Both the position numbers and the translations under genes were made by a program. A stretch of 64,000 nucleotides of DNA from Cedecea sp000277545 (lineage in GTDB: Bacteria > Pseudomonadota > Gammaproteobacteria > Enterobacterales > Enterobacteriaceae). The stretch lies in NCBI GenBank assembly GCA_050847315.1, contig CP193791.1. One strand, written 5' to 3'. Below the pieces are notes generated by a model. It was not told where the DNA came from. It saw only the letters and a program-made list of their open reading frames with translations, and did not search any database. The first letter of the stretch is position 1. Each line of letters starts with the position of its first letter. Positions 6,948-14,734 of this stretch are shown here, one piece after another.

Positions 6948-7441
6948 ACCACGCAACGATAATTAGCTGTGCTGTAGTGGCTGCAATCCTGTTTAGCCTC
7001 TGTTGGGCAGTCGATCACTACCGCTCAAACGCTCTTGCATACAAAGAGCAGAGAGACGCAGCAAACACGAAGTTGAGCCAAGCTACCGCGACAATCAACT
7101 ATATGCAGACTCGGCAGCGCGATGTTGCAGCGCTCGATACGAAATACACTCAGGAGCTGGCCGATGCCAAACAGACTATTGAGCAGCTGCAGCACGATGT
7201 TGCTGCTGGTGATAAGCGGCTGCACCTCAACGCTACCTGTAAGCCAGTGCGTACCGCCGCCAGCGCCCCCGGCGTGGATGATGCAACCGGCCCCGGACTT
7301 ACTGACTCCGCTGAACGGGATTATTTCCGTCTCCGGGAGCGAATCGAAACCAGCAACAAGCAAATAACAGGGCTACAGGAATATATCCGGCAGCAGTGTG
7401 CGAACCAGGCAGCATCAATGAAGGCATTACTTAATCACTAA
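6944..7441 (+). CDS. Rz: Rz inner-membrane spanin
   Basis: A 165-residue type II membrane protein with an N-terminal anchor (ATIISCAVVAAILFSLCW) and a long periplasmic coiled-coil region. It overlaps the endolysin stop (ATGA). It pairs with Rz1, encoded in another frame inside it, to fuse inner and outer membranes at lysis. The C-terminal ~38 codons are duplicated as a remnant at 8697-8809. Confidence 0.88.
   Translation: MNHATIISCAVVAAILFSLCWAVDHYRSNALAYKEQRDAANTKLSQATATINYMQTRQRDVAALDTKYTQELADAKQTIEQLQHDVAAGDKRLHLNATCKPVRTAASAPGVDDATGPGLTDSAERDYFRLRERIETSNKQITGLQEYIRQQCANQAASMKALLNH
7164..7367 (+). CDS. Rz1: Rz1 outer-membrane lipoprotein spanin, nested in Rz
   Basis: A 67-residue protein in the +1 frame inside Rz. 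It has a signal sequence ending in lipobox LLVISGC and a Pro-rich stretch PPPAPPAW, both hallmarks of Rz1. ATG 7164 has AGGAG at 7151-7155. The mature lipoprotein would sit in the outer membrane and bind the Rz C-terminus. Confidence 0.85.
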   Translation: MPNRLLSSCSTMLLLVISGCTSTLPVSQCVPPPAPPAWMMQPAPDLLTPLNGIISVSGSESKPATSK

Positions 7442-7452
7442 GGAATCTACAT

Positions 7453-7527
7453 ATGAGATATAAATTTTTTCTTTTGGCTATCCTGTGCACCAATCTGGCA
7501 GGCTGCACGACACTTTATTACCGCTAA
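7453..7527 (+). CDS. Very small putative lipopeptide
   Basis: A 24-codon frame starting at ATG 7453 behind AAGGAATC. It encodes a short signal-like peptide with lipobox-like LAGC and only six residues after it. It lies 6 nt before the start of the next lipoprotein gene, so it could be a leader peptide, a tiny lipoprotein, or a degraded gene start. Evidence is limited to the motif and ribosome site. Confidence 0.4.
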   Translation: MRYKFFLLAILCTNLAGCTTLYYR

Positions 7528-7532
7528 CTATT

Positions 7533-8027
7533 ATGAGAAAGCTAATACCTGCTGTTGTGCTGCTACTCAGTGGCTGCATAAATGTCTATGGGCCAGTAAA
7601 GCCAGGCGCTCAGGGAGACTCTACTCAAACAAAAGCTCCGGGTATGGATGATGCGGCATCGATCGTTAAAATTGGTAACCGTAAACCGCAAGAACTTTTC
7701 AATGCACTAACAGCTTACTATCAACAAAAAGGACTTAACCCGTCGGTGCAGGACAACACCACCGGGATTGTTGCGGCTGTTAGTAGTGATGAGGGAGTAG
7801 TAAGTAACTATCTGGACTGTTCCGCGCTTCCGCAAACACAAAATATTCAGGAGCAATCAAGAATTGTGACCCAGATATGGAGCGCAGGGGAAGGTAGCAA
7901 TGTGAGCGTGGTTGTCACAGGGGTTGTGGGTTTAGTTACTTCGGATGGAAACGATAAGATCAAGCCCGTTGAGTGTAAAAGCACGGGTTTGTTTGAAAAG
8001 GATCTGCTTGAAATCTTACGAAAGTGA
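7533..8027 (+). CDS. Putative phage-encoded lipoprotein
   Basis: A 164-residue protein starting at ATG 7533, with signal peptide and lipobox VVLLLSGC. The mature part contains no family I recognise. A longer frame from 7485 has no lipoprotein logic and was not chosen. Placed after the spanins in the late operon, it may be expressed at lysis or from the prophage as a surface moron. Confidence 0.65.
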   Translation: MRKLIPAVVLLLSGCINVYGPVKPGAQGDSTQTKAPGMDDAASIVKIGNRKPQELFNALTAYYQQKGLNPSVQDNTTGIVAAVSSDEGVVSNYLDCSALPQTQNIQEQSRIVTQIWSAGEGSNVSVVVTGVVGLVTSDGNDKIKPVECKSTGLFEKDLLEILRK

Positions 8028-8271
8028 ATTTTTTTTGCTTTCTTTTAAAAAAAACTCTCAGGAGCAGGAAATCCTTCTATTCCTGAGAGGATGCAAACAG
8101 CATCATCGTTACAAAGTCGCGCTACTGTACGGGGTTTCCTGAACTAATCAACTTGTTTTGAAGGTTTTTAGGAATAAATAAATTATTTTTGAAATGTCCT
8201 ATCTAAAGTGAAATTACCTTCTAAGCTTGGTTAGCGGTTTCCGCGTATTGCTCTCTTATGCCTTGTTTTAG

Positions 8272-8297
8272 ACCGCTCTGTCCGAGCGGTTTTTTTT
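8272..8297 (+). terminator. Intrinsic terminator
   Basis: Stem ACCGCTC / GAGCGGT with a 5-nt loop and a run of eight T. It probably ends transcription of the lysis/lipoprotein block. Confidence 0.82.
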
Positions 8298-8631
8298 CGA
8301 TGCTGTTTATGATTTGAAATGCTCTTTAGTCTTGAGGCAAAGGTGGCATATCTTCGTTAACAAATCGAAACCCGTTTAGTTGGACAAATTATTTACTCGT
8401 GAACGAGTGATATTAATCCTGGTTGGAGCAAGCAAAGAGCTAAAAAACAGCAATAAGTATTCCGATTCGGTTTCAGCTTGACTGGAATAACTGGAGTTTT
8501 TTTGGTGTGTATTTAGAAAAAATAAGCGGGAGGTGACATCACTTATCCCGCTGAAGATTAAGATTTTACTCATCCATTTACCGTAAAAACTCCTGCGAAA
8601 CTTTAGTGAGAATTTGAGATAAGTCAAATTA

Positions 8632-8653
8632 AATGTGACTTAGATCACATAAA
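8632..8653. promoter_or_regulatory. Near-consensus CRP (cAMP receptor protein) site
   Basis: The core TGTGACTTAGATCACA (8634-8649) has both perfect half-sites TGTGA and TCACA with 6-bp spacing, flanked by A/T bases as in the consensus. The next plus-strand gene starts at 8876. I see no clear -10 box at class II distance. TATCCG at 8691 would suit class I spacing, but weakly. Confidence 0.6.
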
Positions 8654-8696
8654 TGAGTGATTACTGTCAGCCGTTAGTGCTGCGTGACAGTATCCG

Positions 8697-8809
8697 GACT
8701 TACTGATGTCGTTAAACGGGGTTATTTCCTTCTCCGACAGCGAATCGAAGCAGTGACCGGTCAGGTCAACTACCTGCAGGACTACATCAGGCAGCAGTGC
8801 CAGAAATAA
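8697..8809 (+). pseudogene. Remnant of a second Rz gene (C-terminus only)
   Basis: One frame here encodes a stretch ending in DYIRQQCQK before TAA 8807-8809. It is clearly homologous to the Rz C-terminus encoded at about 7298-7420 (EYIRQQCANQ), with matching DNA over ~110 bases. No start or N-terminal part is present. It marks a recombination scar: the segment 7442-8696 was probably inserted between two related spanin copies. Confidence 0.72.
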
Positions 8810-8875
8810 ACGTAGTTGATAGATGACCTTTCTTTAAGGTTTGCATATGCTGTTGGTTTTATCTTTGGGGTTTGT

Positions 8876-9127
8876 ATGGAAAAGCAATCATATTCTGGAA
8901 GATGTATCTTTGATGGTAGTTACGATTTTGAACAGTTTAAGAAAGAGCTAAAATTTGGATTGTTAAATGGAGAAATAAGTAACGTTACAGTCCATCAAAT
9001 GGGTGATGGAAGTGCATTTATTGTCCATGAATGGGCGGACACTGAAGATGACCTCCTTTTCTCCCACATGATTAGCAAAAAAATTGCTGAATCATTTGGT
9101 GGTAAATACACCATCGATAATGACTAG
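8876..9127 (+). CDS. Hypothetical phage protein
   Basis: An 83-residue acidic protein with no recognised domain. ATG 8876 is chosen over a TTG at 8816. GGGG lies ~10 nt upstream. The codon use is AT-rich compared with the head genes, suggesting a moron. It is followed by a strong terminator at 9178 and lies downstream of the CRP-like site. Confidence 0.55.
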   Translation: MEKQSYSGRCIFDGSYDFEQFKKELKFGLLNGEISNVTVHQMGDGSAFIVHEWADTEDDLLFSHMISKKIAESFGGKYTIDND

Positions 9128-9177
9128 CGTATAATTCACTTCCAATACTACTTCTTGGCGATTTTAGAGCCATCGCA

Positions 9178-9203
9178 AAGGCCACCATCGGGTGGCCTTT
9201 TTT
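9178..9203 (+). terminator. Intrinsic terminator
   Basis: The stem pairs AAGGCCACC with GGTGGCCTT around ATCG, followed by a T-run. It separates the moron block from the terminase region. Confidence 0.85.
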
Positions 9204-9375
9204 TCCTTACCACAGCATCACCCCGTCACAGTCTCTCCATTTCAACGAAGACCATGCCGCCACAGCGGACTCCTTACATGCGAGTGGGTGGAGTTAATCA
9301 GTAACGGGTCACACCGTGTTTCCGCACAAGCTGGTTACCCTTCATTAGCAGTCAACCTGAACTGTGGTAGGGGAA

Positions 9376-9663
9376 TCAGGTTTCACAGTCCCACGCCCTG
9401 CAAAATATTCTAGCTTCACCGTTATGTTTCAAGCTAATACTCAATATCCGCAGTTTGCCATCGTGACCGCCAAGGTACTGAGATGCTTTTAACCTGGCCA
9501 TTTCGCTGAGGGCAAGCACCTCATTAGAACCTAGTAATAAAGCAAAGCGCCCATCATTTGGGCAGTCGTAAATGGTGGAAACTAAAAACTCACCATCAGG
9601 GTTTTCAAGATATTTACGTGGAGATGTGTTGAGTTCAGATCCACATACTGGGCAATTTTCCAT
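9376..9663 (-). CDS. Small zinc-ribbon-like protein on the opposite strand
   Basis: A 95-residue protein starting at ATG 9663 with GAGGTG upstream. The N-terminus carries CPVCG and a second Cys-Pro ~30 residues later, so a metal site is plausible. Function unknown. It is divergent from the terminase small-subunit gene (19 nt apart) and probably a moron. The longer open frame running to 9822 overlaps terS and was not used. Confidence 0.55.
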   Translation of the reverse strand: MENCPVCGSELNTSPRKYLENPDGEFLVSTIYDCPNDGRFALLLGSNEVLALSEMARLKASQYLGGHDGKLRILSISLKHNGEARIFCRAWDCET

Positions 9664-9682
9664 ATTCACCTCAGGATAAATA

Positions 9683-10246
9683 ATGGCACTCACCGACAAA
9701 CAAGAAATGTTCTGTCGCGAGTACCTCATCGATTTAAACGCCACACAGGCGGCTATTCGGGCGGGGTACAGCGAAAAAACCGCCCGTGCGTTAGGTTGCG
9801 AAAACTTAACGAAACCTGACATTCAGACCAGAATCGCCGAACTAAAATCTAATCGCAACGAGGAACTGTCTATTAATGCTGCCTATGTCCTTCATCGTCT
9901 TGTTGAGATAGACCAGATGGACGTGCTGGACATTCTGCTATCAAACGGTGAATTAAAACCAATTGCTGAGTGGCCGAAGGTATGGCGCACTACGTTATCA
10001 GGTATGGATGTGATGGAAATGGCATCAGAAGGCAGCGCCGCCGCCCTGATGAAGAAGATTAAGTGGCCGGATAAAGTGAAGAACCTTGAGCTGCTAGGTA
10101 AGCACGTATCTGTTCAGGCGTTCAAAGAGCAGGTAGAGCAGAAGGTTACGGCCACTCACAACATCATGCCGGTTCCGTCTTGCGACAGCGTAGAAGACTG
10201 GGAAAAAACGGCACAGCAGCAACAGAGCGAGGTTTTAGGTGGATGA
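9683..10246 (+). CDS. Terminase small subunit
   Basis: A 187-residue protein of the Terminase_2 family. The N-terminus has the helix-turn-helix typical of the family (LTDKQEMFCREYL ... NATQAAIRAGYS). It recognises the packaging site and recruits the large subunit. It is followed by the large subunit with 4-nt overlap. The packaging site itself is not identified. Confidence 0.88.
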   Translation: MALTDKQEMFCREYLIDLNATQAAIRAGYSEKTARALGCENLTKPDIQTRIAELKSNRNEELSINAAYVLHRLVEIDQMDVLDILLSNGELKPIAEWPKVWRTTLSGMDVMEMASEGSAAALMKKIKWPDKVKNLELLGKHVSVQAFKEQVEQKVTATHNIMPVPSCDSVEDWEKTAQQQQSEVLGG

Positions 10247-11790
10247 CATACAAAGCAGTATGGAAGCCGCTACCTGGCTCGCAATCGCTATCTCTGAGCT
10301 GCCCTTGTAACGAGATACTTTACGAGGGAACACGGGGCCCCGGAAAGACTGCGGCACAGCTAGCCCGATTTCGTCGTCTGGTTGGCCTTGGTTACGGTTC
10401 TTTCTGGCGTGGGGTGATATTCGACACCGAGTATAAAAACCTCACCGACATCATCACCCAGTCAAAGCGTATGTACCGGCTATTTAACGATGGCGCTCGC
10501 TACCTTGCTTCGGCATCTGAGCTGCGCTGGGTGTGGCCAACTGGAGAAGAGCTGCTATTCCGGTTTGGCAAAGAAGAGGGTGACTACTGGGACTATCACG
10601 GCCAGGAATTCCCCTTTATCGGCTTTAACGAGCTGACAAAGCAGCAGTCAGCCGAGTTCTACGAAATGATGTTCTCCTGCCGTCGATCGTCCTTCAGGCC
10701 GGAGAATTATCCCCTTACGGATGGTTCATTGCTGAAGCCAATTCCACTGGAAACCTTCAGTACGACCAACCCGTTTGGCATTGGTCATACATGGGTGAAG
10801 AAGAGGTTCATTGAGCCAGCTCCTCGCGGAACAATAATCCGCGAAACGCAGAAGGTGTTTAACCCTCAAACTGAGCGAGAAGAGGATGTGACGCTTACCC
10901 GCGTTGCCATTCACGGCTCTTTCAAAGAGAACCCTTATCTCGACCCTCAGTACATCGCAACACTGATGGCAATCAAAGACCCTAACCGGCGCAAGGCGTG
11001 GGTAGAGGGCTCCTGGGATGTAACCAGCGGGGGCCGCTTTGACCATCTGTGGAATGAATCGCTACACGTCATCAAGCCTTTCACCATCCCTGATAGCTGG
11101 ACGGTTGACCGCTCCCATGACTGGGGTGAGTCGAAACCGTTCTCTAACCTGTGGTGGGCTCGCTCTGACGGAACGGCGGCAACGCTTCCCGATGGGCGGG
11201 CTTTCTGCCCTCCTGCTGACTCCCTGATTCTTATCGGTGAGTGGTACGGCTGCCCGCCTGATGAACTAAACAAGGGACTTAACATGTCATCCACAAACGT
11301 CGCAAAAGGCGTAGCCTGGATTGATAGGCGACTCTCTGGTGAAGAGGTGGATGAGCCGGAAGAAGTGCAGGGCAAGGGGCAAATGCACATCATCCCCGGC
11401 ATCTGCAAAAAGGTTATCCCTGGTCCCGCTGACGGTGCCATTTTCAACACTGGCGACAACGAGCTATCAATCGCGCAGAAAATGGAGGCGCAGGGCGTCA
11501 AGTGGTTGCCGGCTGACAAAAAGCCAGGCTCCCGCGTCAATGGCGCTTCGGTCTTTGCTGACATGCTTGAGGCCGTCATTGAGGGAAGAAAATCAGAATC
11601 AGGCATCCCGGAAAAACCAGCGTTCTATGTCATGGAGCACTGCCGGGGATGGATAAGCCGCATACCGGTACTGGTTCGTGACGACAAGAAACCTGATGAC
11701 GTTGATACCACCCAAGAAGACCACGACTGGGATGCAACGAGATACGCAGTCCTTCATTCTCCAAGGCGCACAGGCGCAATATTCTTCTAA
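10243..11790 (+). CDS. Terminase large subunit
   Basis: A 515-residue packaging ATPase/nuclease. It has a Walker A-like YEGTRGPGKT near residue 30, a Walker B-like FPFIGFNEL, and a nuclease-domain Asp in SHDWGESKPF. It translocates DNA into proheads and cuts it. ATG 10243 gives the expected start; the longer frame to 10180 lies inside terS and was not used. Confidence 0.92.
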   Translation: MTYKAVWKPLPGSQSLSLSCPCNEILYEGTRGPGKTAAQLARFRRLVGLGYGSFWRGVIFDTEYKNLTDIITQSKRMYRLFNDGARYLASASELRWVWPTGEELLFRFGKEEGDYWDYHGQEFPFIGFNELTKQQSAEFYEMMFSCRRSSFRPENYPLTDGSLLKPIPLETFSTTNPFGIGHTWVKKRFIEPAPRGTIIRETQKVFNPQTEREEDVTLTRVAIHGSFKENPYLDPQYIATLMAIKDPNRRKAWVEGSWDVTSGGRFDHLWNESLHVIKPFTIPDSWTVDRSHDWGESKPFSNLWWARSDGTAATLPDGRAFCPPADSLILIGEWYGCPPDELNKGLNMSSTNVAKGVAWIDRRLSGEEVDEPEEVQGKGQMHIIPGICKKVIPGPADGAIFNTGDNELSIAQKMEAQGVKWLPADKKPGSRVNGASVFADMLEAVIEGRKSESGIPEKPAFYVMEHCRGWISRIPVLVRDDKKPDDVDTTQEDHDWDATRYAVLHSPRRTGAIFF

Positions 11791-11801
11791 GGAGCCACTC
11801 A

Positions 11802-13244
11802 GTGAGTGAACAAAGTAGCGAGGTCAAATTCCTCGTAAACGCCCTTGCTGAGCAAATAGGGCGGCAGCGCATGCTCTATGCCGGTCGCAATGGCAACGTG
11901 AAGCGCACGAAGCTGTGGGATGAGTTCGGTTACCCGGACATCCTGAACTTTGCCGATTTCCATCGTCAATACAGGCGCGGCTCCTCCGGATTCGCAGCTG
12001 TGCATAAGCTGCTCGACTCCTGCTGGGTTGATCGCCCGACAATTATCGATGGCGACGAAGAAAAAGAGGCCACTGAAACCACAGCGTGGGAAAAGAAAGC
12101 CACCAAGCTGATGAAAAAGCTGTGGCCGAAGATTAAGGACGCTGACCGCAGGAATATGGTTGGTCGATATTCGGCGCTTCTCATTCAGGTCAGGGACAGC
12201 AGGGACTGGGATCAATCTGTTGATACTGCCGTTGTGAAAGCGCAGGGCGCTAACGCCCTGGTTAAGCTAATCCCTGCATGGGAGCCGCAGGTTAAGCCTG
12301 GCAATCTGGATATCGACACATGGTCAGAAACCTACGGTCAGCCGGTCAATTACCAGTTCAATGAGCAGCCAATTGGCGATGAGGGTGCGTACAGCAGCCC
12401 TCGCTCAGTGATGGTTCATCCAGACCGCATCATCCTTCTGTGCGAAGGCTCTGAGGATGAGAATATCCTCTCCGGCATCCCGCTTCTTGAAGCTGGGTAT
12501 AACGACCTTCTGGATATCGAAAAGACCAAGGGTGGCAGCGCTGAGGGATTCCTGAAGAATGCCAGTCGTCAGCTTGCGATGGAGTTTGATGCGGCAACCC
12601 AGACTGACGAGCTCGTCAAGCAAGCCAAGGCCGCAGGCTATGACAGCCTTGGCGATGCGATGAACGACAAAGTGAACAAGCTTAACCGAGGGACGGATGC
12701 TGCGATTGCCATGCAGGCTGGTAGAACGAGCGTTCTTTCAGTGGCTGCTGCCGACCCAACTCCAACATGGACTGTCTCGGCCAACCAGTTCTCGGCAACC
12801 ATTCAATGCCCTTTCAACATTCTGTTCGGAAAGCAGACCGGTAACCTGGCATCAGAGGAAGATAAGACCGCATGGGCTAACCGCTGCAATGAGCGGCGAT
12901 GGGGCTTTATGTCCGACGTTATTACTCGTCTGCTGGAGCGGTTCTGGAAGATTGGCATTATCGAGCCTCCCTCTTCCGGCGAGGTAACACTGGCATGGTC
13001 TGACTTACTGGCTCCCAGCGAGAAAGAGAAGCTGGCCAACATGGCAACCATGGCTGACGTGGCCTACAAAACTCAGCAAGCTTTCGGTACTCCAGTGGTG
13101 GATGAGAACGAAGTTCGCGCAGTTGGAGAGCTTGAGCCTCGCAAAGAGGCGGAGATACCAGACCCAAACAAAAAGGTGACAACCGATGATCCTCTTACCG
13201 GAGCAAAAGACGAGAATCGGAACGCCGATAGTACCGCGCAATAA
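11802..13244 (+). CDS. Portal protein (DUF1073-type)
   Basis: A 480-residue protein starting with GTG 11802, 11 nt after terL. The sequence (SYSALLIQ-like region, 'CPFNILFGKQTGNLAS') fits the DUF1073 portal family. It would form the dodecameric DNA entry vertex. It overlaps the head morphogenesis gene by 59 nt. Confidence 0.85.
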   Translation: MSEQSSEVKFLVNALAEQIGRQRMLYAGRNGNVKRTKLWDEFGYPDILNFADFHRQYRRGSSGFAAVHKLLDSCWVDRPTIIDGDEEKEATETTAWEKKATKLMKKLWPKIKDADRRNMVGRYSALLIQVRDSRDWDQSVDTAVVKAQGANALVKLIPAWEPQVKPGNLDIDTWSETYGQPVNYQFNEQPIGDEGAYSSPRSVMVHPDRIILLCEGSEDENILSGIPLLEAGYNDLLDIEKTKGGSAEGFLKNASRQLAMEFDAATQTDELVKQAKAAGYDSLGDAMNDKVNKLNRGTDAAIAMQAGRTSVLSVAAADPTPTWTVSANQFSATIQCPFNILFGKQTGNLASEEDKTAWANRCNERRWGFMSDVITRLLERFWKIGIIEPPSSGEVTLAWSDLLAPSEKEKLANMATMADVAYKTQQAFGTPVVDENEVRAVGELEPRKEAEIPDPNKKVTTDDPLTGAKDENRNADSTAQ

Positions 13245-14181
13245 GAAAGACCCCACCCAGTCAGCACGGCAAGTCAGCCGGATGTTCAATGATATAGAAA
13301 GCCGATATCTGGACATCAAGCGGCGGCTGAAGGTGCTATTCGACCAGAGGATGACAGGCCGCGAGAGGGTGGATAACTGCCAGCGGTCATGGATGCTGTG
13401 CAATAACGAAGGCGCAGAGCCTACGCTATACCAAGTTAACGCCGGGACGTACATCTACGACATGACCGCCGCACAGCTTGCCGACCTGCTGCAAGTGGTG
13501 CAAACCATTTTGGATGATGCGCTGCTTGATGGCGGCAGTCAGCGGCTCTGGGCGCTTGACTACGTCGCAGCAGAGTATGAGCGAGGAACGCACTCGGCAT
13601 ACACCAACATTTCTGCGCAGTCATCGGTGTACGCAAGCCAGACAACGCTTCAGCAGTTGCTATCAACCGCTGCATACCAGAACCAGATCGCCAGCGCATT
13701 TATCAGCACCTACAGCGACTGGAAAGGCATTGCCGACTCTTCCCGAGCTGACCTTGCGAACATCATTGCTGATGTGATAGGACGCGGCATAAACCCACGC
13801 GAAACCGCCAGCATCGTTAGCAAGCGGCTTGATGTGTCGATGGCAAAGGCGAAGACTATCGCTCAGACCGAGCAGGTTGGAGCACTTCGCCAGGCTCAAT
13901 GGAATGAAACTGACTGGGCATCTGACAGGCTGGGTCTTAATACCGGCTTGATGTGGCTTTCAGCGCTAAAGGCAACCACCCGGAGCTGGCATGCAGCTCG
14001 CCACGGACACGTTTACACGACCGAGGAAGTGCGGGACTTCTACGCTGACGGCGGCAACCGGTACAACTGCTACTGCAGCCAGATTCCATGCCTGCTGAAT
14101 GATGATGGCAGCATTTACAACGAGGGGCTGGCGGATAAGATGGCGAAAGAACGGAAGGAGTGGACAAAAGCTACTACATGA
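13186..14181 (+). CDS. Head morphogenesis protein (Mu F / SPP1 gp7-like)
   Basis: A 331-residue protein. Its C-terminal part contains the family pattern 'IAQTEQVGALRQAQW' and 'RSWHAARHGHVYTTEEV ... NCYCSQ', typical of minor head proteins that follow the portal. It is thought to act in prohead assembly or DNA ejection. Confidence 0.85.
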   Translation: MILLPEQKTRIGTPIVPRNKKDPTQSARQVSRMFNDIESRYLDIKRRLKVLFDQRMTGRERVDNCQRSWMLCNNEGAEPTLYQVNAGTYIYDMTAAQLADLLQVVQTILDDALLDGGSQRLWALDYVAAEYERGTHSAYTNISAQSSVYASQTTLQQLLSTAAYQNQIASAFISTYSDWKGIADSSRADLANIIADVIGRGINPRETASIVSKRLDVSMAKAKTIAQTEQVGALRQAQWNETDWASDRLGLNTGLMWLSALKATTRSWHAARHGHVYTTEEVRDFYADGGNRYNCYCSQIPCLLNDDGSIYNEGLADKMAKERKEWTKATT

Positions 14182-14213
14182 ATATGCTGTTTCTTCAAAC
14201 TATTGGGGGATAC

Positions 14214-14522
14214 ATGGATATTCGAGAAGTAGGAAGGCGCGTTTATATATCGTTATCTAATGCCAACTCCAGAAATCACGGCCGCGAAATTTTCGTTAGC
14301 CTCGATGATCTGGTTAAGGATGTACAGTCTGGTGCTTCCGTAGAGATTAGTCGGAAACAGATTGTCGATGCCATTGAAAATGATCCATTCAGACAGGTTA
14401 ATGCTTATGGGGTAGTTACCAATATACCGTTATTTAATACTGGGCATACAAATGGTGTACTTACGTCAGTACAGCTACCAAAACTTGGTTACGAAAACCC
14501 AGAGCAATGGGGTCTAGATTAA
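14214..14522 (+). CDS. Hypothetical phage protein
   Basis: A 102-residue protein. ATG 14214 is chosen because GGGGGA lies just upstream; ATG 14178 is possible. It is less GC-rich than its head-gene neighbours and inserted between the head protein and the tRNA-like element, so it may be a late acquisition. No recognised domain. Confidence 0.6.
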   Translation: MDIREVGRRVYISLSNANSRNHGREIFVSLDDLVKDVQSGASVEISRKQIVDAIENDPFRQVNAYGVVTNIPLFNTGHTNGVLTSVQLPKLGYENPEQWGLD

Positions 14523-14555
14523 TCCTCAACAAAGTCGCTCAGGTGGCCTTTTTAT

Positions 14556-14670
14556 TGCGGCGTAACTCAATAGGTAGAGTAACGCATCAACACGGCCATG
14601 TGGTCGTGCTCGGTACGGCATGATGTTGACGCCTGACGAGAGTGCTGGTTCGAGTCCAGCAGCCGCAACC
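14556..14670 (+). ncRNA. tRNA-like element with an expanded anticodon region
   Basis: The ends fold as a tRNA. The acceptor pairs TGCGGCG (14556-14562) with AGCCGCA (14661-14667) in 6 of 7 pairs, followed by TA at positions 8-9. The D stem is ACTC/GAGT with GG in the loop. A perfect T stem GCTGG/CCAGC encloses loop TTCGAGT. Between the D and T arms, however, there are 63 nt instead of ~23. These form a long helix (14584-14592 with 14624-14632, one mismatch) or an alternative hairpin (CACGGCC 14591-14597 with GGTCGTG 14602-14608). No ordinary 5-bp/7-nt anticodon arm can be drawn. CCA is not encoded. An intrinsic terminator follows. Confidence 0.6.
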
Positions 14671-14679
14671 CCTTACATG

Positions 14680-14703
14680 CCCAGCCCTCGCGCTGGGTTT
14701 TTT
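14680..14703 (+). terminator. Intrinsic terminator after the tRNA-like element
   Basis: Stem CCCAGC / GCTGGG with a 6-nt loop, then six T. It lies 10 nt after the tRNA-like element and 32 nt before the next gene, inside the late operon. Confidence 0.8.
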
Positions 14704-14734
14704 ATTGACTGAAATCCATCCATGAGGACCCAGC

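Larger units (their letters stand above)
8028..8695. other. Noncoding stretch between lysis morons and the Rz remnant
   Basis: No convincing gene is visible here. It holds a hairpin (CTCTCAGGA at 8055-8063 with TCCTGAGAG at 8081-8089), the terminator at 8272-8297, a hairpin (AGCGGGA 8525-8531 with TCCCGCT 8546-8552) and a CRP-like site at 8632-8653. It is AT-rich compared with the neighbouring morphogenesis genes. Confidence 0.55.

Noticed and set aside
8376..8627. 83-codon minus-strand frame in the AT-rich region after the lipoprotein
   Set aside because: No ribosome site or domain, low-complexity composition; region better read as noncoding with hairpins.
9192..9413. 73-codon plus-strand frame before terS
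   Set aside because: Starts within the terminator's T-run and overlaps the better-supported minus-strand zinc-ribbon gene.
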